From Schizochytrium sp. CCTCC M209059 (lineage: Eukaryota > Sar > Bigyra > Thraustochytrida > Thraustochytriidae): a DNA stretch of 64,000 bases. Location: positions 597,671 to 661,670 of the forward strand of contig KN805385.1 in NCBI GenBank assembly GCA_000818945.1, read 5' to 3'. Position numbers and translations under genes: made by a program. Shown here one piece after another: positions 37,774 through 47,007 of the stretch. Within the stretch, counting starts at the first letter, position 1; each line of letters opens with the position of its first letter. The notes below the pieces were generated by a model. It did not search any database and was not told the origin of the DNA. It saw only the letters and a list, made by a program, of their open reading frames with translations.

Positions 37774-38523
37774 ATGGAGGCTGTACGCGATGCTCTCAAC
37801 CTGACGAGGCCCCTCGTGAGCCCGCTACTTATCTCTGACGGGTGCTTCGACTCGCTGGTACTGGATCTGAATGTGGCCGACACTGTCTGTATGAAAGAGA
37901 CGCTGAGTAAGGTTGCCGGATACGGCATCATCGTGATGGCAACTGTGCTCAAGTTGCCGCTCATCCTCAATATTCTCAAGGTACGCTCTGTCGATGGGCT
38001 TTCAACAACTTCGGTGTATCTGGAAACAAGCATGTACGTTGCAGTACTCGTATATCATGCCATGCTTGGCAGTCCATTTAGCACGTATGGTGAAAAGTAC
38101 GTTCTGCTGGCGCAAAACATGGTCATCGTTGGTCTTATTGTTTATTACGGTCGCAAGGGCGGGGCCTTCGCGCTGGCTTCGGCTGCAGGACTGGCGGTAG
38201 TCACTGTAGGAATGCTAAGCCTTCCGCCAGACATGCGACCCTTGCTCATTCTTTATTCGAGCGGTGGGGCGGTCTTCGCGCGCTCGCCTCAAATTTATGC
38301 CAATTTCGTCAATGGCCATACTGGTGTTTTGGCGCTTTCTACGCTTGCAGTCTCTGTCGCTGGGGGCTTGGTTCGTCTTTTGACGGTGATTCAGGAGGTA
38401 GGCGAGCCAGTTGCTATCCTCGGTGAGGTCTCGCCCCTTTTCTTCAATTCAATTATTTTGGCCCAGATTGTCTGGTACAGGAAGAGCACGGCGGAGCACT
38501 TTGCCAAGTACAAGAGAGAATAG
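37774..38523 (+). CDS. MPDU1: MPDU1-like PQ-loop membrane protein (dolichol-phosphate-mannose utilization)
   Basis: 249 residues, about the length of human MPDU1 (247). Several hydrophobic helices flank two loop motifs: KLPLILNILKVRSVDGLS (about 61-78) and ARSPQIYANFVNGHTG (about 169-184). The GLS after the first loop, the NGHTG after the second, and a late SI-QE-G-P block match MPDU1. MPDU1 is needed in the ER for use of dolichol-phosphate mannose and glucose in N-glycan, GPI and O-mannose synthesis. The first loop has Pro-Leu where the family usually has Pro-Gln. The start is the first ATG, and about 20 codons precede the first conserved Cys. Confidence 0.85.
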   Translation: MEAVRDALNLTRPLVSPLLISDGCFDSLVLDLNVADTVCMKETLSKVAGYGIIVMATVLKLPLILNILKVRSVDGLSTTSVYLETSMYVAVLVYHAMLGSPFSTYGEKYVLLAQNMVIVGLIVYYGRKGGAFALASAAGLAVVTVGMLSLPPDMRPLLILYSSGGAVFARSPQIYANFVNGHTGVLALSTLAVSVAGGLVRLLTVIQEVGEPVAILGEVSPLFFNSIILAQIVWYRKSTAEHFAKYKRE

Positions 38524-38882
38524 CTTTGAGCCGGCTAGGCCGAGTTAATGAAATTGATAACCCTATCACCCTTTCCTCCAGATGTAGACTGGGTCCTGTA
38601 CTCATCTTCTGTAGATCTGCATGGTCTATTCTTTTTGTTTTCTTTTCTACTAACATGATTCCCGATGTTTTCGTCGCTGGCCTCTCAGGGTAGACAAGTC
38701 CTCGAAATGTATGTTTGGATCGAATGGATTTATGAGGTATTATTTGCTCGTGGCGACAGAAAAAAATTGCTTTTTTCTTTTGCCAGACCAGAGAAAGATG
38801 GGCCCAGAGGAGTTTGTGCATATATTTGTGGAATTGTTGGAACGAAAGGTGGTGAGTGACTCACGTCCACATTGTAGATCTT
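38524..38882. other. Convergent intergenic gap, nothing recognised
   Basis: 3' flanks of MPDU1 (+) and CFAP52 (-). T-rich in part, with no coding or RNA signal seen. Confidence 0.6.
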
Positions 38883-40793
38883 TTACTTGTACTTTGCCTC
38901 TTCCTCTGCGCGCACATCAAGACGCGGGTAGCTCCAAACAAAGATTGCGCCCTCGTCGCCAACTGAGACGAGCCGGCGCTGGTCTGGGGAGATGCGAACA
39001 GCGTTGATGGCACCAGAGTGGCCATCACCCTGCGCGACAAGATCGCCTTCATCGTACGAAAAAACCTTGACTTGGCAGCCATTGCCCGCGGCGACAAAGC
39101 AGTCGCCTTCGCGGTCGACGTCGAGCGCGTTAATTTGATGCTGCGAGGCCTCGAGAATGCGAATGGCAGTGCCGTCAAAAGCGTCCCAATAAGTGAGTTT
39201 GCGGTCCGATCCGCACGTAAGCACTTGAGACTCGTCCGGGTGATAGAGAGCGTTCTTGAACATGGTCTGCGCGAACATGGCCTGCGCGCGCCTGTGGCTG
39301 ATGAGATCCCACTGAATGCAAGAGCCGTCGTCGCTAGAACTGATGCATTCCTTATCGTCTGCGCGTACCGAGATTGAGGTCACGGGGCCCTTGTGTTCCT
39401 TGAGGGAGGCCTTCATCTTGCGGCTGCGCATGTCCCAGAAGCGCACGGCGCCTTCCTGGCCGCCCGAGATGATGGTTTGGCAATTGTGCGTGACGCTGAG
39501 CGCTGTCACACCGTTGGGGTGAGCATCGTTGATGACAAATTCCAGCTTTCCGGAGACAGGCTTGAAGGCGCGGATCTTGCCGTCATCCCAACCAGAGAGG
39601 ATGAGGTCACCGCTCTTGGGGAGGGCCACAGCATTGCACGTCACGTTTGGAACCTGAATGCGGAGGAGCTCTTGATGCTTGCGCGCATTCCACACTCGAA
39701 TGTCATTGTGCGAGGAGGTGACAAAGACGGCGTCGAGACCTTCCAGGAAGGCAACATCGTTGATCGGATGGAAATGGCACGACGAGCGCAGCTGAATCGA
39801 GTCCTTCAGGCTGCCAACGTCAGTGCAAAAGTACGTGTTGCTCTCGCTGGTGCCAATGTACATTTGAGTCACACGATCCGAAACCGACGCGCGTACGGGA
39901 GCCACCGAGGTGGCCTCTCCGAGGACGGAGCCAGCGCCCACCTTTTTCAGCGTTTTGGCGCAGAGCGCAACGACACTGCCGTTGCCGCAACCGGCGATGA
40001 TTTGCGGCTGACCATTGGGCGCGCGCACAAACGTAATGGCGCGGATTCCCTTGCGAAAGAGCTCATTTCCGGCCTGCTGGAAGTTGGGAATACGCGGGGT
40101 AAGGGCGATTGCCAAGATGTCGCCCGTCGAGGTTCCGCAGTAGACGATGGCGTCATCCTCGGCCACGGCCACGCACTTGAAAATGCGACGAAGGGTGCCC
40201 ATGTTGGCTTCGACATGCTCGAGCTTTTCTGCCTGAAAGTCGATGGTCCAGCGTCTCACGTGATGGTATCCAGCGGTGACGAGCTTCTCGTCGGTACCAT
40301 TGAAGAAACGCACCGTAAGTGCCGACTCGGAGGCAGCCGGAGCGAAGCCGACCTTGCCACCGGTCTCGGTGTTCCAGATGGCGAGCTTGTTGTCATCGGC
40401 TCCGCCGAGAGACGCAAGGTACTTGCTGCTTGGCGAAAACGAGAGGGACTGCACCTTGCCCGTGTGGAAGGCTGGGAGCTCGAGCAGCGTGGCGTCCGCT
40501 TCTCCGAGTGCTGCGGCCGCAAAGTCCCAGAGGACTGCCTTGGCCTTGAAGCCAAGATGGGTGCGCTGTCCAGACGCAATCTTGGTGCCGTCCGGGGAGA
40601 GAGCGATGGTGGTGATCACATCTGTGTGCGAGTGCAGAAAGTTTTGCTTACCGGTTTTGGTGTTTTTGACCACGACCGTAGATCCAAGCGGGTAGATGAT
40701 GTGCTCGCCATCAGGGTGTGCCACCAGACCGCTCGAGACGGAACCGGCGAAGCCAAGCGCTGAGACCAGCTCGAGCTCGTCTGGCTTGGGCAT
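38883..40793 (-). CDS. CFAP52: Cilia- and flagella-associated protein 52 (WDR16-type WD40 protein)
   Basis: 636 residues from the ATG at 40793; longer in-frame readings start at GTG. Twelve or so WD repeats fill the protein in two blades. Family-specific blocks include ASGQRTHLGFKAKAVLWDF, SLGGADDNKLAIWNTETGG, YCGTSTGDILAIAL, LLRIQVPNVTCNA, GWDDGKIRAFKPVSGKL and YHPDESQVLTCGSDRKL, in the order seen in human CFAP52 (620 residues). CFAP52 is an axonemal doublet microtubule protein. Its presence implies the organism builds motile flagella at some stage, as thraustochytrid zoospores do. Confidence 0.9.
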   Translation of the reverse strand: MPKPDELELVSALGFAGSVSSGLVAHPDGEHIIYPLGSTVVVKNTKTGKQNFLHSHTDVITTIALSPDGTKIASGQRTHLGFKAKAVLWDFAAAALGEADATLLELPAFHTGKVQSLSFSPSSKYLASLGGADDNKLAIWNTETGGKVGFAPAASESALTVRFFNGTDEKLVTAGYHHVRRWTIDFQAEKLEHVEANMGTLRRIFKCVAVAEDDAIVYCGTSTGDILAIALTPRIPNFQQAGNELFRKGIRAITFVRAPNGQPQIIAGCGNGSVVALCAKTLKKVGAGSVLGEATSVAPVRASVSDRVTQMYIGTSESNTYFCTDVGSLKDSIQLRSSCHFHPINDVAFLEGLDAVFVTSSHNDIRVWNARKHQELLRIQVPNVTCNAVALPKSGDLILSGWDDGKIRAFKPVSGKLEFVINDAHPNGVTALSVTHNCQTIISGGQEGAVRFWDMRSRKMKASLKEHKGPVTSISVRADDKECISSSDDGSCIQWDLISHRRAQAMFAQTMFKNALYHPDESQVLTCGSDRKLTYWDAFDGTAIRILEASQHQINALDVDREGDCFVAAGNGCQVKVFSYDEGDLVAQGDGHSGAINAVRISPDQRRLVSVGDEGAIFVWSYPRLDVRAEEEAKYK

Positions 40794-41833
40794 TGTGTGT
40801 TTTCTTATCTCCTTTTCGCAACGCAATGCGGTGTCAGGCACGACGTTCGGCTAGGCTATCTGCGTCGATGGATGCCTCGGGTGCGCGTGTTTGCCCAGAT
40901 GTTGTCGCGAGGACGGCTAATGCAATGCACGTTTGCTTGCTCGCCAAGCACGCGAGCTCTTCTATTCTTTGCCTAAAATGCACTTGGAGCGGATGTTGCT
41001 TCTTTCCTTCACTCAAAGCATTCATTTCCAACGTTCTCATGACAAGTCGAGTAAACTCTCGCTTTGTGCTTGTGGTTACAATTAGCATCGTAGCTGGCCG
41101 GCTGGGGACTTCATCAACTCACTGCTTAATAGACTTACTTACTCACTCGCTCACTTGATAACAACGATACCATACGCTCTCGCTGGAGATATCAGCAATT
41201 ATGGCCGTTGGTCAGTAGACCTGCAGTGCCAGTCTTTCTAAACAATGCAAGAGAAAAAAAAGAAAAAAGAACGTCTATCCGTTGAGTACACACCTCTATG
41301 AGTCTGAGTCCGAGTCCGTGAGACGAGTCAAGGGAAAAGTTCTTTCAATTTGGATCCAAAGTAATGAAGACTCGTTTTAGTTGTGGCTTTGGGCCTAGCC
41401 ATCTATCTATCTGGCCGGCCGCCAATTCATTTGACGGCTCGACTAAACGTTCTACTTGCTGCAAAGACCCGCTGCAGATTCATTCGTTAAAGAAAGACGC
41501 GCTTCCAGACCTGGCGGAATACTGGAAAAGAATAGACTTCCAAGAAGTGAGTGCACGTCAGAGAGCAAGCGTGAAAAAGAAAAAGCAATTGGGTTCGTCA
41601 GCATTGGTGAGTTGCAAGCAGGCTAGCGGCCACTGACGAAATAGGCGTCCTTGCAAAAGACGAACGAGGAAGTCAAAGTCCTTCACGCAGAAGCACGTTC
41701 GCGATATTGGGGTATCGCGGTGCGGCACGCCACGCAGCGCGGCAAGACAAGTCCTCCTCGACAGGGCCATCCTCGACGTGTTGCTTTTTCGAGTATCTGA
41801 GAAATAAAAAGCTGCGCGAAGCGCTGGCAACAC
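40794..41833. other. Divergent intergenic region, no supported gene
   Basis: It lies between CFAP52 (-) and the Pro-Thr-repeat protein (+). A 90-codon frame at 41364-41636 has no recognisable content and is not called. A short TATCTATC run is near 41402. I looked for an RFX X-box near the CFAP52 start and did not find a clear one. Confidence 0.5.
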
Positions 41834-44392
41834 ATGCTTCCTGCGGAAGGCGTCGGTGCGCAGGCTCAAGTGGAGTCTGACGATGCCGAGGTAAATTTGT
41901 ATCATGCTCATCATGGCCATCATAGCCATCACCACGGCCACGTCGATGAATCGTTGCTCTCGCACGAGGAACGACGCCGTCTCAAGGCAGAGAGAAAAGA
42001 GAAGCGCCGCCAAAAGCGTGAACGCAAAGAGCAACGGAGACTCGAACGACTTGCAGAGAGCAAGCTCAACGGCGAAAATGGGGCTAACAATTACTTCAGC
42101 TCCGACAACGAGACCCTCGCTTCGCCTACAAACAACGGTCTACCCTCGCCCACGCTCCCTGCGCTCGAGGGTGTGCAAGGATCTTTAAGTAGTCCAGGAG
42201 GAGTCACCTTTGAAGAAAAGTTGGATCGACGGCCGAATAACGACTTGGTCCAGCAGTATCAGCAATACCAAATTGCCAATTCACAGTCCAGGTATGCCGC
42301 AGGACACGCCGCAGGACACGCCGCCGCACTGCCAGGCTCGCCGACTTCTCAAGAGGCATGGTCTCCGAAGAGTCCGAACACGTCTTCGATGACGCGGCGT
42401 CGAACGTCAGACTCGGCAGCAAGGCCAAAGGCAATCAGTGCGGTTGCACCTGTATCTGAAGAGGGAGAGGCACTTGCGGCCGCGTCGCCTCCTCACAAGC
42501 ACCCCCGGGGAATGTCCGTAAAATCTCTCATCGCCAAGGGATGTCTCCTCATCGTTCTTGCGGTAGCTGCCTTTGCGTTCCTTCAGGTCGCCATCCGAAC
42601 AGCGAACGTGGTAGACATCTCTGACGACAGCGTGCTTCGCGCATACAAGGATCCCTTCAACGTACACAGAGTTAGCAACACGAGAGGCCCGGTTCAAGTG
42701 AGCCTCTACGAAGGCTCTCTCCCAAGCCTGCTGGACCTGGCCGAAATGAGTCTCGAGGATCTGCACCACGTCAAGGCTCTTCGTTTTGCGATCCTCAAGG
42801 ACGGTGATTGGGAGACCTTGGGTCAGCAGGTGGCCTCGGTGCAGCGCTCGAGTGATGCGACGCGAACGACAGTCGTTTTTTTGGATCGTACCTCACTGAC
42901 TATTGACGTCAATTTGCAGCCGCCTCGGCAGGTACTTTATGAAACAAGCGACAATGCATACCAAGTAGATACGGACGAAGTCTTCGAAACGAACACCGCA
43001 CTTGGCGCAGAAGCATGCATCGCTTGTCCAGCCGACTCGCAGATGATCGGATCGTCGTGCATATGCGATGAAGGCTTTGCAATGAGTTGGAACACATTCT
43101 CATGCGAGATAGAAAGCGGCAACGGGCAAAGCTTGGTGAACGCAAGCGACCCGGAAGCGTCCGCCGCATCAACCTTTCTGAATAGCCCGAGTGACGCCTG
43201 CATTGGTTCCATCATTAGTGAGAAAAATGGAGGTACCGTGCTTGATAGTCCAGATCTCTACAGCGTGGACCCTGACATGTTTTCGGCTGGAGAAGTCATT
43301 CGTTGCGCGACTGAGTGGGACTATTTGCGAGTCGGCGACCCTACGCTAACTTTCACCGGGGGAGCGTCCTTCAGGGACAATCGTCCGTATGACACCGGGG
43401 CTTGGATAAACAAAATGAAGTCCTCGGAGGATTTTTACTGGTGCGCACCGCAGCCAAGGACAGAGTACAACCGGGCCGTTGAGCAGTATAGATCTTATTG
43501 GGGCATTTGCGTCCCATGTCCGACAGATGCCCCCACTGTTGCTCCAACGGAGTATCCCACGGAGGCACCCACAGAGTCTCCAACGAATCACCCAACAGAT
43601 GCACCGACGAATGCACCGTCGGCATCGCCAACGAGCAGCCCGACAATGGCTCCGACGAAGCAGGCGGCGAGCACTCTGTCTCCGACAAGCACTCTGTCTC
43701 CGACAAGCTCTCCAGCCGAGGATCTTGGTGGGGGCAATGATGGCAATTTTACGTCGGGAGCCCCGAGCGGGAACTCTACTACGAATTATCCAACTATTGC
43801 CCCTTCGATGAGCCCGACAGAGGTACGCACATCAGATCCGACAATGTCGCCAACTATTGCCCCTTCTGCATCCCCAACAGAGGCTCCGACTTCTCCAAAT
43901 TGCGTGCAGGCGGCATGCCAAGGCCAAGCGCTCACGCACGCCGCAGCTTCAGACTTTTGCTCGCGTGTCATGGGAATGCAAATGTGCACGGCGGCGGCGC
44001 TGACACACAAGCTTTCGTCCGCAAATAAGCTCATCTTCTCCGAAGATGAGTCATTGCGCGCCGCTGGCCTCGTTGGCGACTTTTCGTGCTTTGCGGACAA
44101 TCTCGGTGTTCTTCTGTGGACCACGGATACGCACAGCTCGTGCGAGTCCGACGAGAACATTGTACTTTATCTGGATGGGACCGCGCAGTGCGCCTCGACC
44201 AGTTCCGGTGCTGTACACCATATTATGTGCTGCGACCCGCCTCTCACAGAGACGGAGTCTGCCGCACGGCTTTCCAATGCCCGCAAGCAGGTCTCTTCGG
44301 CCATCTCCGCCTCGTACTCGGCCTCTTCGTCGTCGACATCCTCCTCCTCCGAGAACCAACGTTTGCGACGTTCATCGACGGTCCAAGGCTAG
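41834..44392 (+). CDS. Pro-Thr-rich surface or scale protein with single membrane anchor (function unknown)
   Basis: 852 residues. The cytosolic N-terminus has a His-rich patch (YHAHHGHHSHHHGH, about 24-37) and a basic run (KRREKRRQKRERK). A single membrane helix lies at about 231-253. The large extracellular part has a unique domain (about 280-385), a short Cys-rich EGF-like stretch (C-x2-C...C-I-C, about 395-425), and a second Cys-bearing domain. A Thr-Pro tract follows (about 560-690) of units like PTEAPTESPT. The C-terminal globular domain (about 690-800) has eight Cys. Pro-Thr tracts of this kind are common in secreted, O-glycosylated wall proteins of stramenopiles; that is a comparison, not proof. 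The His patch could bind metal. No catalytic motif was seen. Confidence 0.6.
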   Translation: MLPAEGVGAQAQVESDDAEVNLYHAHHGHHSHHHGHVDESLLSHEERRRLKAERKEKRRQKRERKEQRRLERLAESKLNGENGANNYFSSDNETLASPTNNGLPSPTLPALEGVQGSLSSPGGVTFEEKLDRRPNNDLVQQYQQYQIANSQSRYAAGHAAGHAAALPGSPTSQEAWSPKSPNTSSMTRRRTSDSAARPKAISAVAPVSEEGEALAAASPPHKHPRGMSVKSLIAKGCLLIVLAVAAFAFLQVAIRTANVVDISDDSVLRAYKDPFNVHRVSNTRGPVQVSLYEGSLPSLLDLAEMSLEDLHHVKALRFAILKDGDWETLGQQVASVQRSSDATRTTVVFLDRTSLTIDVNLQPPRQVLYETSDNAYQVDTDEVFETNTALGAEACIACPADSQMIGSSCICDEGFAMSWNTFSCEIESGNGQSLVNASDPEASAASTFLNSPSDACIGSIISEKNGGTVLDSPDLYSVDPDMFSAGEVIRCATEWDYLRVGDPTLTFTGGASFRDNRPYDTGAWINKMKSSEDFYWCAPQPRTEYNRAVEQYRSYWGICVPCPTDAPTVAPTEYPTEAPTESPTNHPTDAPTNAPSASPTSSPTMAPTKQAASTLSPTSTLSPTSSPAEDLGGGNDGNFTSGAPSGNSTTNYPTIAPSMSPTEVRTSDPTMSPTIAPSASPTEAPTSPNCVQAACQGQALTHAAASDFCSRVMGMQMCTAAALTHKLSSANKLIFSEDESLRAAGLVGDFSCFADNLGVLLWTTDTHSSCESDENIVLYLDGTAQCASTSSGAVHHIMCCDPPLTETESAARLSNARKQVSSAISASYSASSSSTSSSSENQRLRRSSTVQG

Positions 44393-44576
44393 CTAGCAAA
44401 TGTGAATGAGCTGACGTTATGCTTTTGTTTTTTTTACTTTCGCTCCAAAGATCTTGACTCCTGATCCGTGCCATGCTGCCAGCTGCAAGCAGCTGATGAA
44501 TGCTGCAGCTGATGCGCATCGTCTGCCTTGCTATACCCACCCCCAAACCCGCCTCCGCCTACCATTCCCGAGAGGT

Positions 44577-44618
44577 ATATACATACATACGTACATACAT
44601 AGTACGTACATACATACC
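44577..44618. repeat. (ACAT)n / (GTAC) microsatellite
   Basis: Imperfect ACAT units interrupted by ACGT and AGTACGT, giving a partly palindromic tract. Confidence 0.85.
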
Positions 44619-45080
44619 AGAATACTGAATTTTGCACCAAGCCTCAAGCCTGCGCTGGCCTGCCTCGAGCCTGCCTGTGTCTCAGACTTCTCGCGCGTTC
44701 TCATGCGCCTCCTCGCTGCGCTCGGGTCGGCCCCGCCGTGTGCATTTTCACAGTCAATCCGTCAAATCGTTCGATCTCGCCTCTCTGTTTTCCTTCCCTT
44801 CCCTTTTTTTTCTTTTTTTTTTCTTTCTTTCTTTCTTCGCCTGCTTCCGAGCGCGGCGCGGCGCTAGCGGAAACGCTAAGCCCCCCGCTAGCGCACCCCG
44901 TGAGCACGCGCCGAGTCCATGATGGTGAAAAAAGAGGACTTCAACAATGCCTGCATCGAGAGAGTCTCGGCCCGCGGGAGGAGCGGCGGCGCGCTGCGAA
45001 GAGGCGGGCGGGCTGTCTGCGGTGCGGTGCGGTGCGGTCGCGGCGTGTCGAGGCGAGGGTTGGGTCGGATCAGACGAGGC

Positions 45081-45101
45081 TAGCTTAGCTTAGCTTAGCT
45101 T
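45081..45101. repeat. (TTAGC)n pentanucleotide array
   Basis: Four TTAGC units in tandem. Confidence 0.75.
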
Positions 45102-45332
45102 TGCTCAGAATCGATTTGATTTGATCTGATCTGATTTGGGCTGATCAGGAGGAGGCGAAGGGCTCGCACGCGCACGCGCACGCGCACGCGCAAGCGCAAG
45201 GCTCGCGGAGAGGCAGGCGCGGCGCGCAGACGGCAACGCGGAGGACCTGGCCGCAGCGGAAAACGCAGCGCGGGCGGGAAGACGGCAAGGCCGCAAGGTA
45301 GGCTGCGCGAAAGCAAGCAAGCAAGTGAGTAA

Positions 45333-45362
45333 GCGAGCGAGCGAGCGAGCGAGCGAGCGAGA
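45333..45362. repeat. (GCGA)n tetranucleotide array
   Basis: Seven perfect units following a short CAAG array. Confidence 0.85.
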
Positions 45363-45671
45363 CGCTCATACCTAACATACGTCTCTAGACGGGCCTGCGT
45401 GACGTGACGGAGGCAAGCTGCCGTGCGACCAAGGCTGCTTGCTCCCGACGAGAGACGACTTCCCTGACTGCTTGGGGGCGATCGCAAGAGTCCCGCAAAG
45501 AAAGTCCCGAAGACGACGGCATACACTGGGCTCCCGGAGGAGCAGCGTGCACCCGTTTGCTCAATCGCCGCTCGCTCAGTTCGCTACGGAACGAGCCCAA
45601 GTCGCAACAGCTCAAGCGCTCTATCAAAACACACGTGGGACGTGAGGCCACGTACTCGTGCAAAAGACACA

Positions 45672-45678
45672 TATATAA
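45672..45678 (+). promoter_or_regulatory. TATATAA sequence 7 bases before the phosphatase ATG
   Basis: A TATA-box-like site very close to the first ATG (45685). If it works as a TATA box, transcription would begin after that ATG. Met-12 (45718) or Met-14 (45724) would then be the real start. It may equally be just A/T-rich 5' UTR. Confidence 0.3.
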
Positions 45679-45684
45679 TTCACC

Positions 45685-46614
45685 ATGCGGAGGGAGGTCG
45701 AGGACAACAGCGACGCCATGGACATGGACGCGAGCCCCGGCGAAAACCAGGATCAGCAACAGTCGGCAATTGCCACGGCCGGTCTCATTACGCAGACCGA
45801 TGCGTCCGGCAGGCCGATGGCTCGATCCGACGGAAGCTCTGCAATCACTCCGGATGAAATGCTACGGAGCGCGCGCATGAGCGATAGAATAGCGCTGGAG
45901 CATGCTCGAAACGCCCAGCTTCAGGCGAACCAGGAGGCTGTTTCGAACTCGAGCTGCTGCGGTTTCTGCATGTCGTGCCTGGACATTTGCTGCTGCATTG
46001 GACCATCGCGCAAACCACAGGGACCGACGCTGTTGCCACCGCAGCTCCCTGCAATGAAGGGCCGCAAGTGTCTCGTCCTTGATCTCGATGAGACGCTCGT
46101 GCACTCCTCCTTTGCTCCAGTGCCCAACCCAGACTACGTTCTTCCTGTCGAAATTGAGGGCAATGTGCACCACGTTTACGTGCTCAAGCGCCCAGGCACG
46201 GACGAATTTCTGCAACGACTCGGCAAACTGTACGAGATTGTCGTGTTCACTGCGTCGCTCGCAAAATACGCATCGCCACTTCTCGACATGCTCGATTCGC
46301 ACAACGTTATCGAACATCGACTGTTCCGAGAGGCTTGCACCAATCATCAGGGAAACTACGTCAAGGATCTCTCTCTTCTCGGTCGCGACGTCAAGTCCAC
46401 CATCATTGTTGATAACTCGCCCGCCTCGTATCTTTTTCACCCCGAAAACGCTATCGCAGTCTCCTCTTTCATTGATGACATGTCCGACCGCGAGCTCTAC
46501 TACGCGCTTCCTTTTCTCGAAGAGCTTGCATCGGCCCTCGACATAACCGCAAGGCTGCGCACGTATCCGCAATTTATTGCAGATCAGGCGGCGCTCAACA
46601 AGGATGCCTTTTAA
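45685..46614 (+). CDS. SCP/NIF-type CTD-like protein phosphatase (HAD superfamily)
   Basis: 309 residues. The N-terminus is acidic and Gln-rich. A Cys cluster (SCCGFCMSCLDICCCIG, about 91-107) could be palmitoylated or bind metal. The catalytic domain starts at GRKCLVLDLDETLVHSS with the HAD nucleophile and acid at D133 and D135. It continues with RPGTDEFLQRL, VVFTASLAKYA and the DNSPASYLFHPENAI loop that completes the Mg site. Small CTD phosphatases remove phosphate from Ser-5 of the RNA polymerase II tail or from other phosphoproteins. The Cys cluster suggests membrane attachment here, as in some Dullard/SCP relatives, but that is inference. Which substrate it serves is not readable from sequence. 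Confidence 0.88.
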   Translation: MRREVEDNSDAMDMDASPGENQDQQQSAIATAGLITQTDASGRPMARSDGSSAITPDEMLRSARMSDRIALEHARNAQLQANQEAVSNSSCCGFCMSCLDICCCIGPSRKPQGPTLLPPQLPAMKGRKCLVLDLDETLVHSSFAPVPNPDYVLPVEIEGNVHHVYVLKRPGTDEFLQRLGKLYEIVVFTASLAKYASPLLDMLDSHNVIEHRLFREACTNHQGNYVKDLSLLGRDVKSTIIVDNSPASYLFHPENAIAVSSFIDDMSDRELYYALPFLEELASALDITARLRTYPQFIADQAALNKDAF

Positions 46615-47007
46615 CGTTTCACGTGCGCGTGTAGGCACGCCTTTCTTTTCAAACGTTTTGTGTTTTTGTGCATCACCCTTTCTTTTACCGTCCTCTCGCC
46701 CTCTGCAATCTTCCCTTGTCCTTTTCTTCTTCCCTTCATCTCTTCCTTTCTTCATTCGCTTGACAATAAGTTTCTTTTTTTAGTTTCTTGCTTGTTCGAC
46801 GACGGGTGCTGGCTAAATACAGTCGTCTTGCTGGGCTGGCCCATGCGGCTGCGCCGAGCCTGGGACATTCAACAGTGAGTAGACTTCCCGATTGTGCAAT
46901 CTTGACAGCGTCGCGAGATGGCAAAAGCAAAAGCGAGAGCAAAATGCGAGATGAAAACACGGGAAAAAATAGGATTTGGGCAAAGTGTATACGTATACAT
47001 TCAAAGT
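46615..47007. other. Convergent intergenic gap with a 12-bp palindrome
   Basis: It holds the 3' flanks of the phosphatase (+) and the folate-receptor-like gene (-). GTATACGTATAC at 46987-46998 is a perfect palindrome close to the minus-strand stop. Nothing else was recognised. Confidence 0.5.

Larger units (their letters stand above)
44393..45684. other. Intergenic region rich in microsatellites and GC-rich repeats
   Basis: 3' flank of the surface protein and 5' flank of the phosphatase. It holds ACAT, GTGCG, CACGCG, TTAGC and GCGA arrays plus a T/TTTC tract near 44800. A possible 5' UTR intron (GTAGGC at about 45297 to TCTCTAG at about 45389) is conceivable but unsupported. Confidence 0.5.

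Noticed and set aside
40794..41000. RFX X-box for CFAP52
   Set aside because: No GTNRCC/RGYAAC pair was found close to the start codon.
41364..41636. 90-codon open frame upstream of the Pro-Thr protein
   Set aside because: No recognisable motif and no continuation by plausible splicing into the next gene; it could be a small orphan, but the evidence is too thin.
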